This document shows positions 39,101 to 49,887 of a DNA stretch of 64,000 nt, piece by piece. The translations under genes and the position numbers were made by a program. Origin of the DNA: Pseudorasbora parva (taxonomy: Eukaryota > Chordata > Actinopteri > Cypriniformes > Gobionidae); contig NC_090180.1 in assembly GCF_024679245.1 (NCBI RefSeq), positions 10,126,007 through 10,190,006 on the forward strand, in the 5' to 3' direction. The notes under the pieces were generated by a model. It was not told where the DNA came from. It was given only the letters and a program-made list of their open reading frames with translations, and made no database searches. Positions within the stretch are counted from its first letter, which is position 1, and each line of letters begins with the position of its first letter.

Positions 39101-42100
39101 TTATATCTGACGGAGTGCAAGGGTGAAGTTAGGATAGAATATGACAATGCTACGTTTACATTACGCCTTCACTATTTAATTTAGGTCATAACAGTCGCCC
39201 CATTTTCAGAAATAAAATTGAGGCCCTGAATGAATACCTGTAAAATTCCCTATTAATAATTCTATTAGGGCTGTTTCGAATGCCATTTATTGAGCTTCGA
39301 AGCTTAGGTGGCAAATATCGAATATTCGAAGCTTCGGTGGGTGGGGCTAAATATATAATAATAGTGTCGGTTTGCATTTGTATCATCTTTCACGACTTTA
39401 CGTTTCACTCTTCGGCATCGTAAATGTGTTGCGGCAGACCCAGTGGAGTGCAGTGTTGCATTTGGTGCAATATGATCAGGTGGCACACATTCTTTAAATA
39501 TTAATAAACATTTAATAATCTTTTAAATAGAACAGTTTCCGTAAGCATTACACGGGCAGGTTTATGCTCCGAAAACGGACAGTGCACAAGTGATACAAAA
39601 CACAAAGTCTGTTGAGAGCAAGAACTTTAATAAGGTATTAATAACGAACCTTTCTTTAAAACAAATGAATCCCAAGACAGAAATTAAATTAGTGATTAGT
39701 GAAACACAGTGATTTCAACGAACTGTAATAAATAAAGAACACGGTAGCATGCTTATAAACAGTTGAATAAGAATAAATTAATTTTTTTTAAAATGACACA
39801 AAATGTAATATCTATTACAATTTGTTTTATTCTATATAAGGGATTTATTTTGTCTTATTCTGACTTTTTGTTAATTTAAATCTTTAAAATGCGCGATGCT
39901 TTTATTGAAAGCATGTTGCGGTGTTATTTTTAATTTATTATTATTTCAAGCATGAGTGAGAATGAGTCCGTGACGGAAGTCACGTCTTGAAAAAAAAAAA
40001 AAAGAATATTCGAATCTCAAAACTGAAAATCGAATGCCACCTCACCGAACGAATATTCGATTATTCTAGTACAGCCCTAAATTCTATATGACAAAATTCT
40101 ATAAGATTGTTCTCCTCAATCATCTCCAAAGTTTTGAGCGTGTTCAGCTCCAGGTTGTTATAATTGCACAAGACAGCCAGCTGCTCAACGTCTTGTCTGT
40201 AAGCAGACCCGTCACAATTTTGGATGAGGCGGATGACTATGGTGTCGTCTGCAGACTTCAGGAGCTTGACAGCGGGGTCTTTAGAGGTGCCGTCATTTGT
40301 GTTTTATTCAGGATGGTATCCAGGATAATGGTATTGAAAGTGGAGTCCAAACTCCACTTTCAATACCATTGTAGCGAGATACCATATACACAATACCATG
40401 TGTAGCGAGACCAAACCAGACCAGCAGAGATTTGCATGCCAAGGAACCTGAAGCAGCTGACACTTAAAACTGCGGTGCCATTGGTGTTGATTGAGGAGTC
40501 GCACTCTCTGGGTTTCCTGAAATTCACAGAATCCTTTTGTCATGTTGACATTCAAATCAGATTGTCATGACACCACCTAATTATAAGCCTCTATTCATTC
40601 CTGTATATAGTCTGACTTTTAGTGCATATCACTCTTATTACTGAAGCTTCATCAGCAACATAACAGGAAGTATAGCCCTTTAAAAAGACACTTGTCATCA
40701 TTAACTCAACCTCATGTTTCAAATCTAGCCTATATGACTGACTAATTGCTGCAAAACACAAAAATTGATGTAATTAGTTATGTAATTACAATAAAACGGG
40801 ACAGCTTCATTAAAATATTCCAAAAATAAGTCCAATATTCAAAATTAAGACATATTACTGTGCTATATCAAAGTCTTTTGAACTCTTATAATGGCTTTAT
40901 GTAACACTTTATTCACGGAAAATCTCAACATCTGTTTTAGCCCTCCTTGATGTTTTCATGAGAGAAGCCAATTAGTTTCAATGAATTAGTTGATTGGTCT
41001 GCAAAACTCTGATGAAACATCTGATCTGGTTCATTCATTCAAGTTTAAATGGCCATTCAAGCAGCACTAGGTAACTTTAGCTCTCGAGGTCCCCCTACAG
41101 TTGGGAAAAAATTAGTGTCCCCTACTACTGTCGTGAACTCTGTCATCCTACATCAGGGGATGCGCACGTGCATTTGTTGACATGACAGTCATGATAGCCC
41201 TGAACTAGCGATGAGCGGGTCGTCTCATAACCCGCGGGCGGGTTGTAAAAATATATACAGTGGTGCGGGTGGGCCACATCATTTCATAAAAGCGGGACCC
41301 GCGGGTTGGAAAAAAAGCTGACCCGCGCATCACTAACAGTTACCCTAAACACTGTTCACAAATCAAAAGTTCACAAAAAAAGTCTTAATCCCAGGTACAG
41401 TGGCATATGTTTCAGCATGTCATATGAATATAATTTCATGGGTTTTATTTTTTTCAAACGCCAAATGATCGCGATGCTCACGTTTACAAGCCAGCGTCAT
41501 TATAGTAGCCTAGTCTATTGGCTACCGTTTTACAGAATCTATGATACTTCAATTCAATGTTTGAGTGGTAGGTAATAACCATAGCAACTTTAGCAAGCAT
41601 GAGAGCCAAGTCAGCATCGGTCGGGCACACCTCCTTCAGCTCACGCCAACAAGCAAACGCTGGCCCAATGTTGATCAATGTTCCTCCAACAAAACCTTTG
41701 CTTTCTTATTTTTCTGTGCTGCTTTGGACATGACTATAATGTCCGACAAACGATAGTTGGGCTCGCACGTCCGAATTTAAGGAAGTGGGGGTGGTGGAGG
41801 AAGTATGCCGTAAAGCAGTCGAATTTTGTAGTTCTTTTTGTTCTCGGGTTACTACCCGAAACCCGAAGTTTAAAAATACGATTAAAAACAATACAGACCC
41901 CGTCAGGCTATGGCAGACGTGTCATTCAACCTATTGTAAGTCGATGTATCATCACAAGTCTTGAAAATATATTATGAAGGTTAAAACGTTACCTAGTGCT
42001 GCTAAAGTCTTGAATTTAGTTTGATCAAATTTAAGAACATTAAAAAGACCAAAAAAAAAATCATGTTTATTAGTCAGCAAAAATCAGTCTCGCCGAGTAT

Positions 42101-45100
42101 ACTAGTAAGCATAGTCAGATATATCTTACATTTATTTGTATCTTTGCACATTATAATAGTTAGCTTTAGATATTTTTATTTGACAGTACTTTTTTCCTGA
42201 ACATACCTAACTGTACTGAAAAGGGCCCTAAAACCGCGATACAAATCAAACCATGAGAAATTTGAACCGTTACACCCCTACTACATTTGAACATACTCCT
42301 CGTCTTTACAACGTGTTTCCGCAACTGTCTGCCTATCCAATTGGCAAAACTCAGAACACATCTTCCTTTTTTTTAAGAATGACTTCAGTGCCATTCTTTG
42401 TTCTTTTCTCAAAGAAAAGCTTAACTCCAAGTCTTCCATAGGCCAGAACCGATTCAAAAGCTTGCTGTTCACCAGCAGCAGCAGCTGTTATCTTTGTTTT
42501 AAAGTAGCAGGGATTTCACATGGAACACTCACAACTCTGCCGTCATTATGTTAAAGGGTTAGCTCACTCAAAATTTTAAATTATGTCATTAATGACTCAC
42601 CCTAATGTCGTTCCACACCCGCAAGACCTTAGTTTATCTTCGGAACACAGTTTAAGATATTTTATATTTAGTCCGAGAGCTTTTCTGTTCCTCCAATGAA
42701 CGTATATGCACACTATGCTGTCCCTAGAGCTAATCTTAGAGAGCTAATCTTACGCCAACATATACGCCCGTTTCTACGCAAGATTGATAAATGAGGGCCA
42801 ATGTGATTGGCCTGACTAGAATTTGGTTTTTCAAGCTCACAAGCCAACGGAGAGTTGCTGGACGGCCCAGCTGCAAATGAGATTTCTACGCTAAGGGTTT
42901 ACAGTACGGAGCTGAATATTTGTGTGGTCTGTGTGTGACTCAAATGCTTTGCTCTCCACTCAGGTATAAAAGTTGCTGTCGGTTAATTTAAGATTTGACT
43001 GTTGAACTTGTGCTGTGTTGTCTGTGATAATTTTGTTATTTACTTAACCATTGTTACAGGTGATATTCATTCATTTTGTTCATATTTCAACATTTTGAGT
43101 ATCAGATCTGTATTGAATGCAGTTCTCAAATGCATGGCTCACAAACCATAGGTTTCAGACTATTAATGTATGAAGTGTATTCATAGAAAGTACACTTTCC
43201 TTCATAACAAGTTAACAATTTCTTCTCTTTAGTCTTTCCAGTACTTAATTATTCAACATAAATTTCACTAAGTCATACTTTATCTGCATGTCTCTCTGTA
43301 GGTGGAGAGAGTAGTTGGCAAACGTAAGAACAAAAAGGGCAAAACGGAGTACCTGGTCCGCTGGAGAGGCTATGGCTTTGAGGGAGACACCTGGGAGCCA
43401 GAGAGTCACCTGTCCAGCTGCGTCGAGTTCATCCATGAGTTTAATCGGCAACACAGCGAAAAGCAGAAAGACGGAACTTTACTCCGTTCTACACGGAGCT
43501 CTCCCAGCACAGCTGGAGGCAACACTAACCTCAATGCCCGCAAACAGATCAGCAGGCCTCAGCAGCACTCAGCGAGTCCCAACACAGCCAAGACTTCTCC
43601 ACAGACCTCAAGCACACCCTCCACAAAACGGATTCAGCCAGCACAGCACTCACCAAACAACAGCGACGGACAGCAGCAGAAGAATAAGCGTTCTGCTGCC
43701 ATAAGTAGCACTGGCGGCAGCACTGCGGTCACGGGCACAGTCACTGACACTGTCCCAACCGCAGCGCCAACAGCTGCACCCACTATGAGTGCGCTGCGCC
43801 GTAGTATGGACCTAACAAAATCTGGCATCAAAATCCTAGTGCCAAAGAGCCCAATGAACAGCCGCACTGACACAGAGGAGTCTCCCAGTGAAGCAGCACA
43901 CAGTCTGGAGCAGGGAAGCCAAGAGCCAGATGCTGTGCCCCCTGAAGTGGCCTTGCTGGAGAAACCCTCCGGAGCGGTGCGCGTACCAGGAGAGGAGCGA
44001 GCTCGAATGGGCACGAGGCCCAGGACGCAAACGGCCCTTCCGCCACCACAGATTCCCATTACCCCAGCTGCCGTCCGCACGTTAAACGGGAAAGGTACAG
44101 ATGCTAGTTCTCCATCAGAAATATCTTTGTTACGATAGTATTGATTTTACTCTCATGTTAGGTTCTTTGTATAATAGAAGAAAGTAATATATTAGTACAA
44201 TATAACAGTAGGTCTGAGTGGTAATGATCGTAATGATTTGTGTTGTGCACTCTTTTTATATGCAGATGACGTGCGCCACAATTTATCAATTTTAAGCCAT
44301 GACCATTTTAACATGTTTTTGCCCACAGTGGTGCATCCATATTATACAATATTGTTCAAAGGTTTGGGGATATTGTGAAAAGTTTTAAAAATGTATTTTA
44401 TTAATGCAATGACTGCTAAATTTTCATCATTATTACTCCAGTATTTAGTGTCACATGATCCTTCAGAAATCATTCTAATATGCAGATCGAAGAAATATTG
44501 AAAACTGTTTAATATAACAACTTAATATTTTTTTGTGTGGAAAACAATCCATGATAGATATTTTTCAGGATTCTTTGATGTTCAAAGTTTAAAATAACTT
44601 TTGAAACATTTATTGCATACTTGCTGTCCCAAACATTTGAATGTAGTGTAGAATCAGATATTAACTATATAATAAATAACTATATGATATTTAAATGTTT
44701 TATTTATATCATTTGTATTTATTGATTTTTGCTTTTGTTGTCGTTTCATTGGAGTGACAACCCTCATGGAAGCCTCGTCGGCAAACGGAACAGCCATTAC
44801 ACAGAGTGGTGCGGCAGGAGCGATGGGCAGCTCAGGGCTGACAGGCAAAAGGCGCTTTGAGGACCGCGCAACTTTCGACAAACGCCTGCGCTTCAGTGTC
44901 CGTCAAACCGAGAGTGCTTACCGTTACAGGGACATTGTAGTTAAGAAACAAGATGGCTTTACACACATTCTGTTTTCTACAAAGACCTCTGAGAACAACT
45001 CGCTGAATCCTGATGTGAGTCCAAATATATTATATATTTAAGTGTGTCATGTAATGTATAATAAATATGATATATTTAAGTTGCATGTAAGAAATGACTC

Positions 45101-46110
45101 ATGTTAATTTGACTTTTTTTAGTATTCTGAAACCTAACTTGTTTATTTTTATCATCCGATACCTCATCCTCTTAATTAGGACTGGGTGGTATGACAGTAG
45201 AAACAATATAAAAAATCTGATTCCATACCGAAAACATATAGAGTACTTCCCAGACTGTCTAGCAGAGGGACGCAAGTGATTTTGTTTTGGTGTAACTATT
45301 ACAGAAGGATTTCATACATGATAAAAACCTAAAGAGAAAACTTTACTCAAATGGTTTTCAGGTAATGAAGGAGGTTCAGAGTGCCATGGCCACAGCTGCA
45401 GCTGATGACAGTAAACTTGTTCTACTTAGCGCTGTGGGAAACGTCTTCTGCTTTGGTCTAGACTTCATCTACTTTATAAGGCGGCTCACGGATGATAGGA
45501 AAAAAGAAAGCATCAAAATGGCAGAGACAATCAGGTAAAAATTATGAGAGTATAAATATTTGAACGGGTATTCTATCATATATCAGTGAATTGTTTTGTA
45601 ATAGTAGCTATAGATAAGACTTTGTTTTCTGTTGTCTTCAGGACTTTCGTCAACACATTCATCCAGTTCAAGAAGCCCATCATTGCCGCTGTGAATGGAC
45701 CTGCTATTGGACTTGGAGCATCCATCTTGCCCTTGTGTGATGTAATATGGGCCAATGAGAAAGCTTGGTTCCAGACTCCTTACACAATCTTTGGCCAAAC
45801 TCCAGACGCCTGCTCCTCTGTAACATTCCCTCTCATCATGGGAGTAGCTTCGGTCAGTACATCAATAGTGTATGTCTGGATGAAAGATTTTAAGGACTCA
45901 TTTAAGGCTTTTTACTCTTCAGTATTGTATTTATTTCTAAGGCATGCCATTTATAATATATTGATAAGTACATTTTAAAAACACTGCAAAAAATGCTTAT
46001 CTTACTTTGCATTTTTGTCTTGTTTCCATTCTAAATATCAAAACAATTCTTAAATCAAGATGCATTTACTAGATGAGTCAAATGACATACGACAAATGAT
46101 TGATTTATAT

Positions 46111-46206
<96 letters not shown>

Positions 46207-48781
46207 ATTACTAAACAGGGCAAATTAGTGTGAGAGCTCACTTCTATTAAAGCACAGATGGGAGTGGAAAGTTCTGTGCGTGATCTACTGACGACATGCA
46301 AATTAAAGCGCAGACGCAGCCGGATCATTTCCATAATGATCAACGCTATCTACCAGTTAGCATCTGTTTTAAAACATGCTTTTTTGGGGGGCTGTAAATA
46401 ATAGTGCAGACACCAGCAAATTGAGGAGCACAAACCTTAGTAAATCACCTTGCGTGATTCATTGAAATACTCTCCTCACATAATATTTGCTTCAGAAAGG
46501 GAAACTCCTAGTCTAGAAATCTAGATGCACACTAGCGGCTTTGACTGCGATTCTGGAAGACTTGGAGTTAACTTTTCTCTAAATAAAAAAACGAAGAACG
46601 CACTAACGTCATTATTAAAAAGAGAAGATGTGTTCGGAGTTCTGCCGACCGGATAAGGCGAATGTTTAATCTATCAACTAGCTCCTCTTCACCTTCGTTG
46701 CTCTGATTGGTTGTAGCGCTATCCTATCGCGTGCAGAGGGAGTTTGAAAGACAGCCGTTTATCCCGCCCCTTGGATTGAGCCCTGTCAATGGTGAGTTTC
46801 CAGACCAAACATCTTGATGTTGGTCTGGCTTGTCAGGCTAGGAAACTCCTAGCCTAGAAATCTAGACACACCCTAGCGGCAGCAAATCTAATCTGCCACG
46901 AGTGTCGTCTAGCAACTCTCAATAATCTTCTGAGCTGTAAACGCCAAACTCTTGCCGGGCCAATCACATCCTGTATAGAGTCGCTGGGCGGAGCCATAAT
47001 GACGACGGCCAAGTTGCGTTTGCGTGCTTTTGGTAAACACAGAAACTGGCGAACGGCGGTCTTTCGAATCAGCTTTGACCGTGACTCTGGAAGACTTGGA
47101 GTTAAGCTTTTCTCTGCGAAAAGAACAAATAACGACACTGAAGTCATTCTTTAAAAGGGAAGATGTGTTCGGAGTTTTGCCGACCGGATACGGCGAATGT
47201 TTAATCTATCAACAAGCTCTGTTTCACCGTCGTTGCTCTGGTTGGTGTAGCGCTATCCTATCGCGTGCAGAGGGAGTTTGAAAGACAACCGTTTATCCCT
47301 CCCCTCGGATCGAGCCCTGTCAATGGTGAGTTTACCAAACATCTTGATGTGGGTCTGGCTTGTCAGGCTAGGAAACTCCTACAAATGTATATGCAAGAAG
47401 TTCAGCTGCAAAAATAACCGTCCACGCCTTTTCAGCGCCAATTTTTCATTGCGTGTCTTTAGTGAATCCTTACAGTAGTTTTTTAACGGCAAAAGACGGT
47501 TTGCGCTGACGCAAGCTGTTTGTAAATCTAGCTCTAAGTGTTTTAGTAGTAAGTATTAACATTAAGTTCATTTCATTTAGATTTCAGATTTATTTATTTC
47601 TGAAGTTTTCTGCTGATCCATCATCTTTAGTCCTGTAGACCTTCTGCTTTGCTTTAGATTTAATGTGCTTTATTGGCAGGACAAATTATTTCACCTTCAT
47701 ATTGGCAGTTTACATGTAGATTTATATGATTTCTGCAATGTATCCACTACACATACTCAAGCATGTGTGATGCTCAGTGTTTTCAGTGTCTGTCATTTCA
47801 CTATGTGAGGACACTCCACATGAACTTCTCTTCTCCAGCATTTCTTTATTTCACTTGATCAAATTGTCAGATACACCCAATATATTATGATTGTGCTGAA
47901 CAAAGCACTTTTTATTAATACAATTTATTAAGACATTATTTTTAAGGAATATCGCCATATTAAACATAAGAATTAAGTTTGAAATGTCTATTAAAGGTGA
48001 CAGGTGCAATCATAGCCTTTTCATTCTGATTCCTTTTTCTCTCTCTCCTGTCACTGTAGGCTAATGAAATGCTACTGAGCGGGAGGAAGTTGACCGCTCA
48101 GGAGGCTTGTGCCAAAGGACTCGTGTCCCAGGTTCTGTGGCCAGGGACCTTCACACAGGAAGTCATGGTTCGCATAAAGGAGCTAGTATCTTGTAATTCA
48201 GTTGTAAGTCATCTTTTCATTCGTTTTTGTTTTTCCTGTCACATTTTCTCAAAGCATACATTCACATATTCCCTTCAACCTTTTATTTAGTTTTTTGCTT
48301 TTATTGCGTCTCATTTTAGATCATGTTCATTTGATCTTCATAGTCTTTCTAGAATAAATTGGAAATACGTTCAACTGTGATTCTTCTGCTGTTTTTACAG
48401 TGTTTTAAACCTTACTGAGACATCAGGATTTTGAATCATTAGTACATCACAAGGAACATTTTATGTATTTTGTGGTGAAATAACAGTTGCGTTAAGTGGA
48501 CTTCTTTACAAATTCACAATGCATCCACATCCATTAAGTCATGTGCCTTCTTTTCCTTTTCTTCCTTATTTTGTTCCCCTCATGTTATTTTGTCATGGGC
48601 GATGCTGCGGGAAACACTGAAGGTTCTGCGCGAGTCCAAAGCACTGGTGAGGAACATTAACCGGGCCGCCCTGGAGCAGGCCAACGAGAGGGAGTGTGAG
48701 GCACTTAAGAGGGTCTGGGGCTCTCCTCAGGGCATGGACTCCATACTCAAATATCTCCAGAAGAAAATAGATGAATTCTAA
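32735..48781 (+). CDS. cdyl: Chromodomain Y-like protein CDYL, complete
   Basis: Transcriptional corepressor that binds methylated histone H3 through a chromodomain and has a crotonase-fold domain reported to act on crotonyl-CoA. Exons: 32735-32761, 43302-44094, 44755-45014, 45362-45534, 45642-45852, 48060-48203, 48623-48781. All junctions are GT-AG and in frame, giving 588 aa (human CDYL 544-598). Exon 1 encodes MMATEELYE; either of two adjacent ATGs could start. The chromodomain is at about 8-60 (VERVVGKRKNKKGKTEYLVR, W-x-GY, DTWEPE), with aromatic-cage residues present. Next are a Ser/Thr/Pro-rich linker, the conserved KSGIKILVPKSP motif, a basic KRRFEDRATFDKRLRF segment, and a crotonase-like domain at about 330-588 ending LKYLQKKIDEF. 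Intron 1 is 10.5 kb and repeat-rich. CDYL rather than CDYL2 is favoured by the neighbours. Confidence 0.95.
33970..34365. mobile_element. Possible MITE in cdyl intron 1
   Basis: GGGGTATTCCAGAAAGCAGG at the left and CTTGCCTGAAATACGGTACC-CC at the right are imperfect inverted ends; GGTTAGTTTGC and CTTACTCC-type motifs recur inside. No target duplication identified. Confidence 0.45.
34366..36596. other. cdyl intron 1, no coding signal
   Basis: Around 35090-35360 is a repeat-like segment (CCCCTAGGGGAAGTGCTTAG), unassigned. The remainder is AT-rich and featureless. Confidence 0.35.
36597..36900 (+). repeat. Dispersed repeat, copy 1 of an inverted pair
   Basis: Starts ACCATAGACTGTAAAAAAAT and contains GTCCGTGACGTCACCCATAG and GATAACAGAAAATGGGCAAA. 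About 300 bp match 38708-39012 in inverse orientation at roughly 85% identity by eye. Confidence 0.75.
37085..37490 (+). repeat. Dispersed fish repeat with AGCGCTTT motif
   Basis: Begins in an AAT run, then ATTTATATAGCGCTTTTCTA, AAAGCGCTTTACATTGAAGG, and later ACGTCTCATCCGAAGGACGG. I recognise this as a widespread fish interspersed repeat; class uncertain. Confidence 0.5.
38130..38602 (-). pseudogene. LINE (L2-like) reverse transcriptase C-terminal fragment
   Basis: Minus-strand reading gives STVAAVDSFRFLGTTIFQDL and, further on, ISDPSHPSHNL, typical of the post-RT region of L2/Rex-type LINEs (VDSFRFLGTTI, DPSHPGH). Several stops. It is the downstream continuation of 40560-40088. Confidence 0.6.
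38708..39012 (-). repeat. Dispersed repeat, copy 2 of the inverted pair
   Basis: Inverse of 36597-36900, ending TTTTTTACAGTCTATGGT. Since LINE and SINE-like pieces lie between the two copies, they may be separate insertions rather than arms of one element. Confidence 0.75.
39266..40079. mobile_element. hAT-like element with perfect 8-bp target duplication
   Basis: Ends TAGGGCTGTTTCGAATGCC and CTAGTACAGCCCTA. Flanks are AATTCTAT at 39258-39265 and 40080-40087. Paired GAATATTCGAA-type motifs lie inside both ends. It separates the two parts of a LINE remnant. No transposase. Confidence 0.85.
40088..40560 (-). pseudogene. LINE reverse transcriptase fragment with ADD motif
   Basis: Minus-strand reading: AVKLLKSADDTIVIRLIQNC then DGSAYRQDVEQLAVLCNYNN and LELNTLKTLEMI. 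This is the catalytic (F/Y)ADD block of an L2-like reverse transcriptase, with the preceding Phe replaced by Ser. Continues at 38602-38130 after younger insertions. Confidence 0.75.
40327..40370. repeat. Perfect 20-bp inverted repeat with 4-base loop
   Basis: AATGGTATTGAAAGTGGAGT, loop CCAA, then its exact complement. It sits inside the LINE fragment and is followed by a repeated GTAGCGAGA motif. Confidence 0.95.
40561..42240. other. cdyl intron 1, partly repeat-derived
   Basis: 41213-41332 has GCGATGAGCGGGTCG and TGACCCGCGCATCACT, which look like inverted ends of a very short element. 41700-41560 (minus) reads NIGPAFACWRELKEVCPTDA followed by DLALMLAK, a conserved-looking motif of unknown origin. 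The remainder is unrecognised. Confidence 0.3.
42280..42480 (-). pseudogene. RecQ-like helicase motif fragment, copy 3
   Basis: Minus-strand reading gives MEDLELSFSLRKEQRMALKS followed by FLKK, then a frameshift before the remnant of the Walker A region. The peptide matches the two plus-strand copies at 46547-46680 and 47080-47220. Confidence 0.6.
42549..42790. repeat. MITE half and a Harbinger-like terminus
   Basis: 42551 starts TTAAAGGGTTAGCTCACTC, one arm of the TTAA fold-back family. 42762-42787 is CGTTTCTACGCAAGATTGAT then AAATGAGGGCC, one end of the 8031-9362 family, followed by AAT. Confidence 0.55.
46111..46204. repeat. (GATA)n microsatellite in cdyl intron 5
   Basis: About 23 perfect AGAT units. 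Confidence 0.95.
46510..46841 (+). mobile_element. Helicase-motif repeat, unit 1 of a tandem pair
   Basis: Starts AGTCTAGAAATCTAGATG and ends TGGCTTGTCAGGCTAG. The direct repeat GAAACTCCT lies on both sides (46501-46509, 46842-46850). It carries LEDLELTFL and later VLPTG-stop-GECLIYQ, the first motifs of a RecQ-like SF2 helicase, with stops. Confidence 0.65.
46851..47371 (+). mobile_element. Helicase-motif repeat, unit 2 of a tandem pair
   Basis: Same ends as unit 1, bounded by GAAACTCCT at 46842-46850 and 47372-47380. The plus-strand frame 47024-47281 is open for 85 codons and reads LEDLELSFSLRKEQITTLKS then FFKREDVFGVLPTGYGECLI. This matches the Q motif and Walker A (LPTGxGKS) of RecQ-like helicases, but Lys-Ser is replaced by Glu-Cys. 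Confidence 0.65.
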
Positions 48782-49881
48782 ATCGATTGAATGTCCTATG
48801 CGTGTCAAAAACCTCCATCCTCAAGTGCCTGATGTTATATAGACAAGGGTTGTCAGTGGTTACTTTTTTTAGTAGGATTTTGGTGGAACTCCCCATCAGA
48901 GGAAGACTGCGGTGGACTAGCCCGCAACTTCATCTTCGTCCAGGATGTATTTCCTTTTCATCCGACTGCAGAAAGCAGCATCTCATTCTGCTACACTTGA
49001 TAATGACTTTAATGCAAAGTTTGTGATGTATCTTGGACATCTTTCTCTAGGCACTGTGCAGAAGGACAGAATACCTTGATACACGTCAATTCTTTTCATC
49101 CTTCAGCTCAATCTGTTTTATCAGGACTAAAGCCTTGAATTGCTTTGTCATAGAGGTAATATGGTTTTGGGCTATTTTCTGACATGCCTCCTATGCAGAC
49201 TGATTGAGAACAGATGAGTAATGTCAGGGTAATTTAAGTAAGAGATGTACGAGCCTTGAATGAGTTGAATTTGGCGCTCGTCTCAGTTTGGTTACTGCTG
49301 AACTAACAGATTGCCATTAAAATCAAGAATTGTCGGTAGCAGGCTTTTCTTTGGTTGGGACTTTTATTACATCAATTACAAGCCATCTCAAGCCTTGAGT
49401 ATTCAGGCAAATCTTGCAGGCATTTACATCGATCAGCCCTTTGTAGTCATTTTTAAGAGAGGAGACGAGAAGATCAGACAATGACGGCAATAAAGATGAC
49501 AGCAGTGCTTGGGGATTCAGCATCATCTTGACTTGAAAGCTACTAATGCATTAAAGGAAAAGCACATTGAATTTCTGATTATGTAATAACAATCGTCAAG
49601 TGAACAAAACGAATGCTTGAGTACATGTGTATTTGCGAGGCGCTGGCTTAGTAGGAATTGACCGTTATTTGTATCAAAAGTTAACAATTGTATGTTTCGC
49701 TGGCTTAATTTTAAAAGTTTTCAGCTTAATTATAGTTTGTTTGTATGTTCTCGGCGTACAAACTGTTTGCTTTTGGAGTAACATTATACCACCAAATAAT
49801 TGTGATGTAAATGTTGACAATATTTCTAATTTAATAACTTATGACATTATGAAATTGAATGAGGTATGTTCCTCATGAGTC

Positions 49882-49887
49882 AATAAA
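49882..49887 (+). terminator. Candidate proximal cdyl polyadenylation signal
   Basis: AATAAA about 1.1 kb after the cdyl stop. Confidence 0.35.

Noticed and set aside
43245..43454. Minus-strand frame opposite the cdyl chromodomain exon
   Set aside because: It is the complement of a well-conserved coding exon; the plus strand reads the chromodomain and joins in frame with its neighbours.
43634..44080. 148-codon minus-strand frame in cdyl exon 2
   Set aside because: Shadow of the GC-rich linker region of cdyl; no recognisable protein and the sense frame is clearly conserved.
46050..46343. Frame rich in Ile-Tyr-Leu-Ser repeats
   Set aside because: Translation of the GATA microsatellite.
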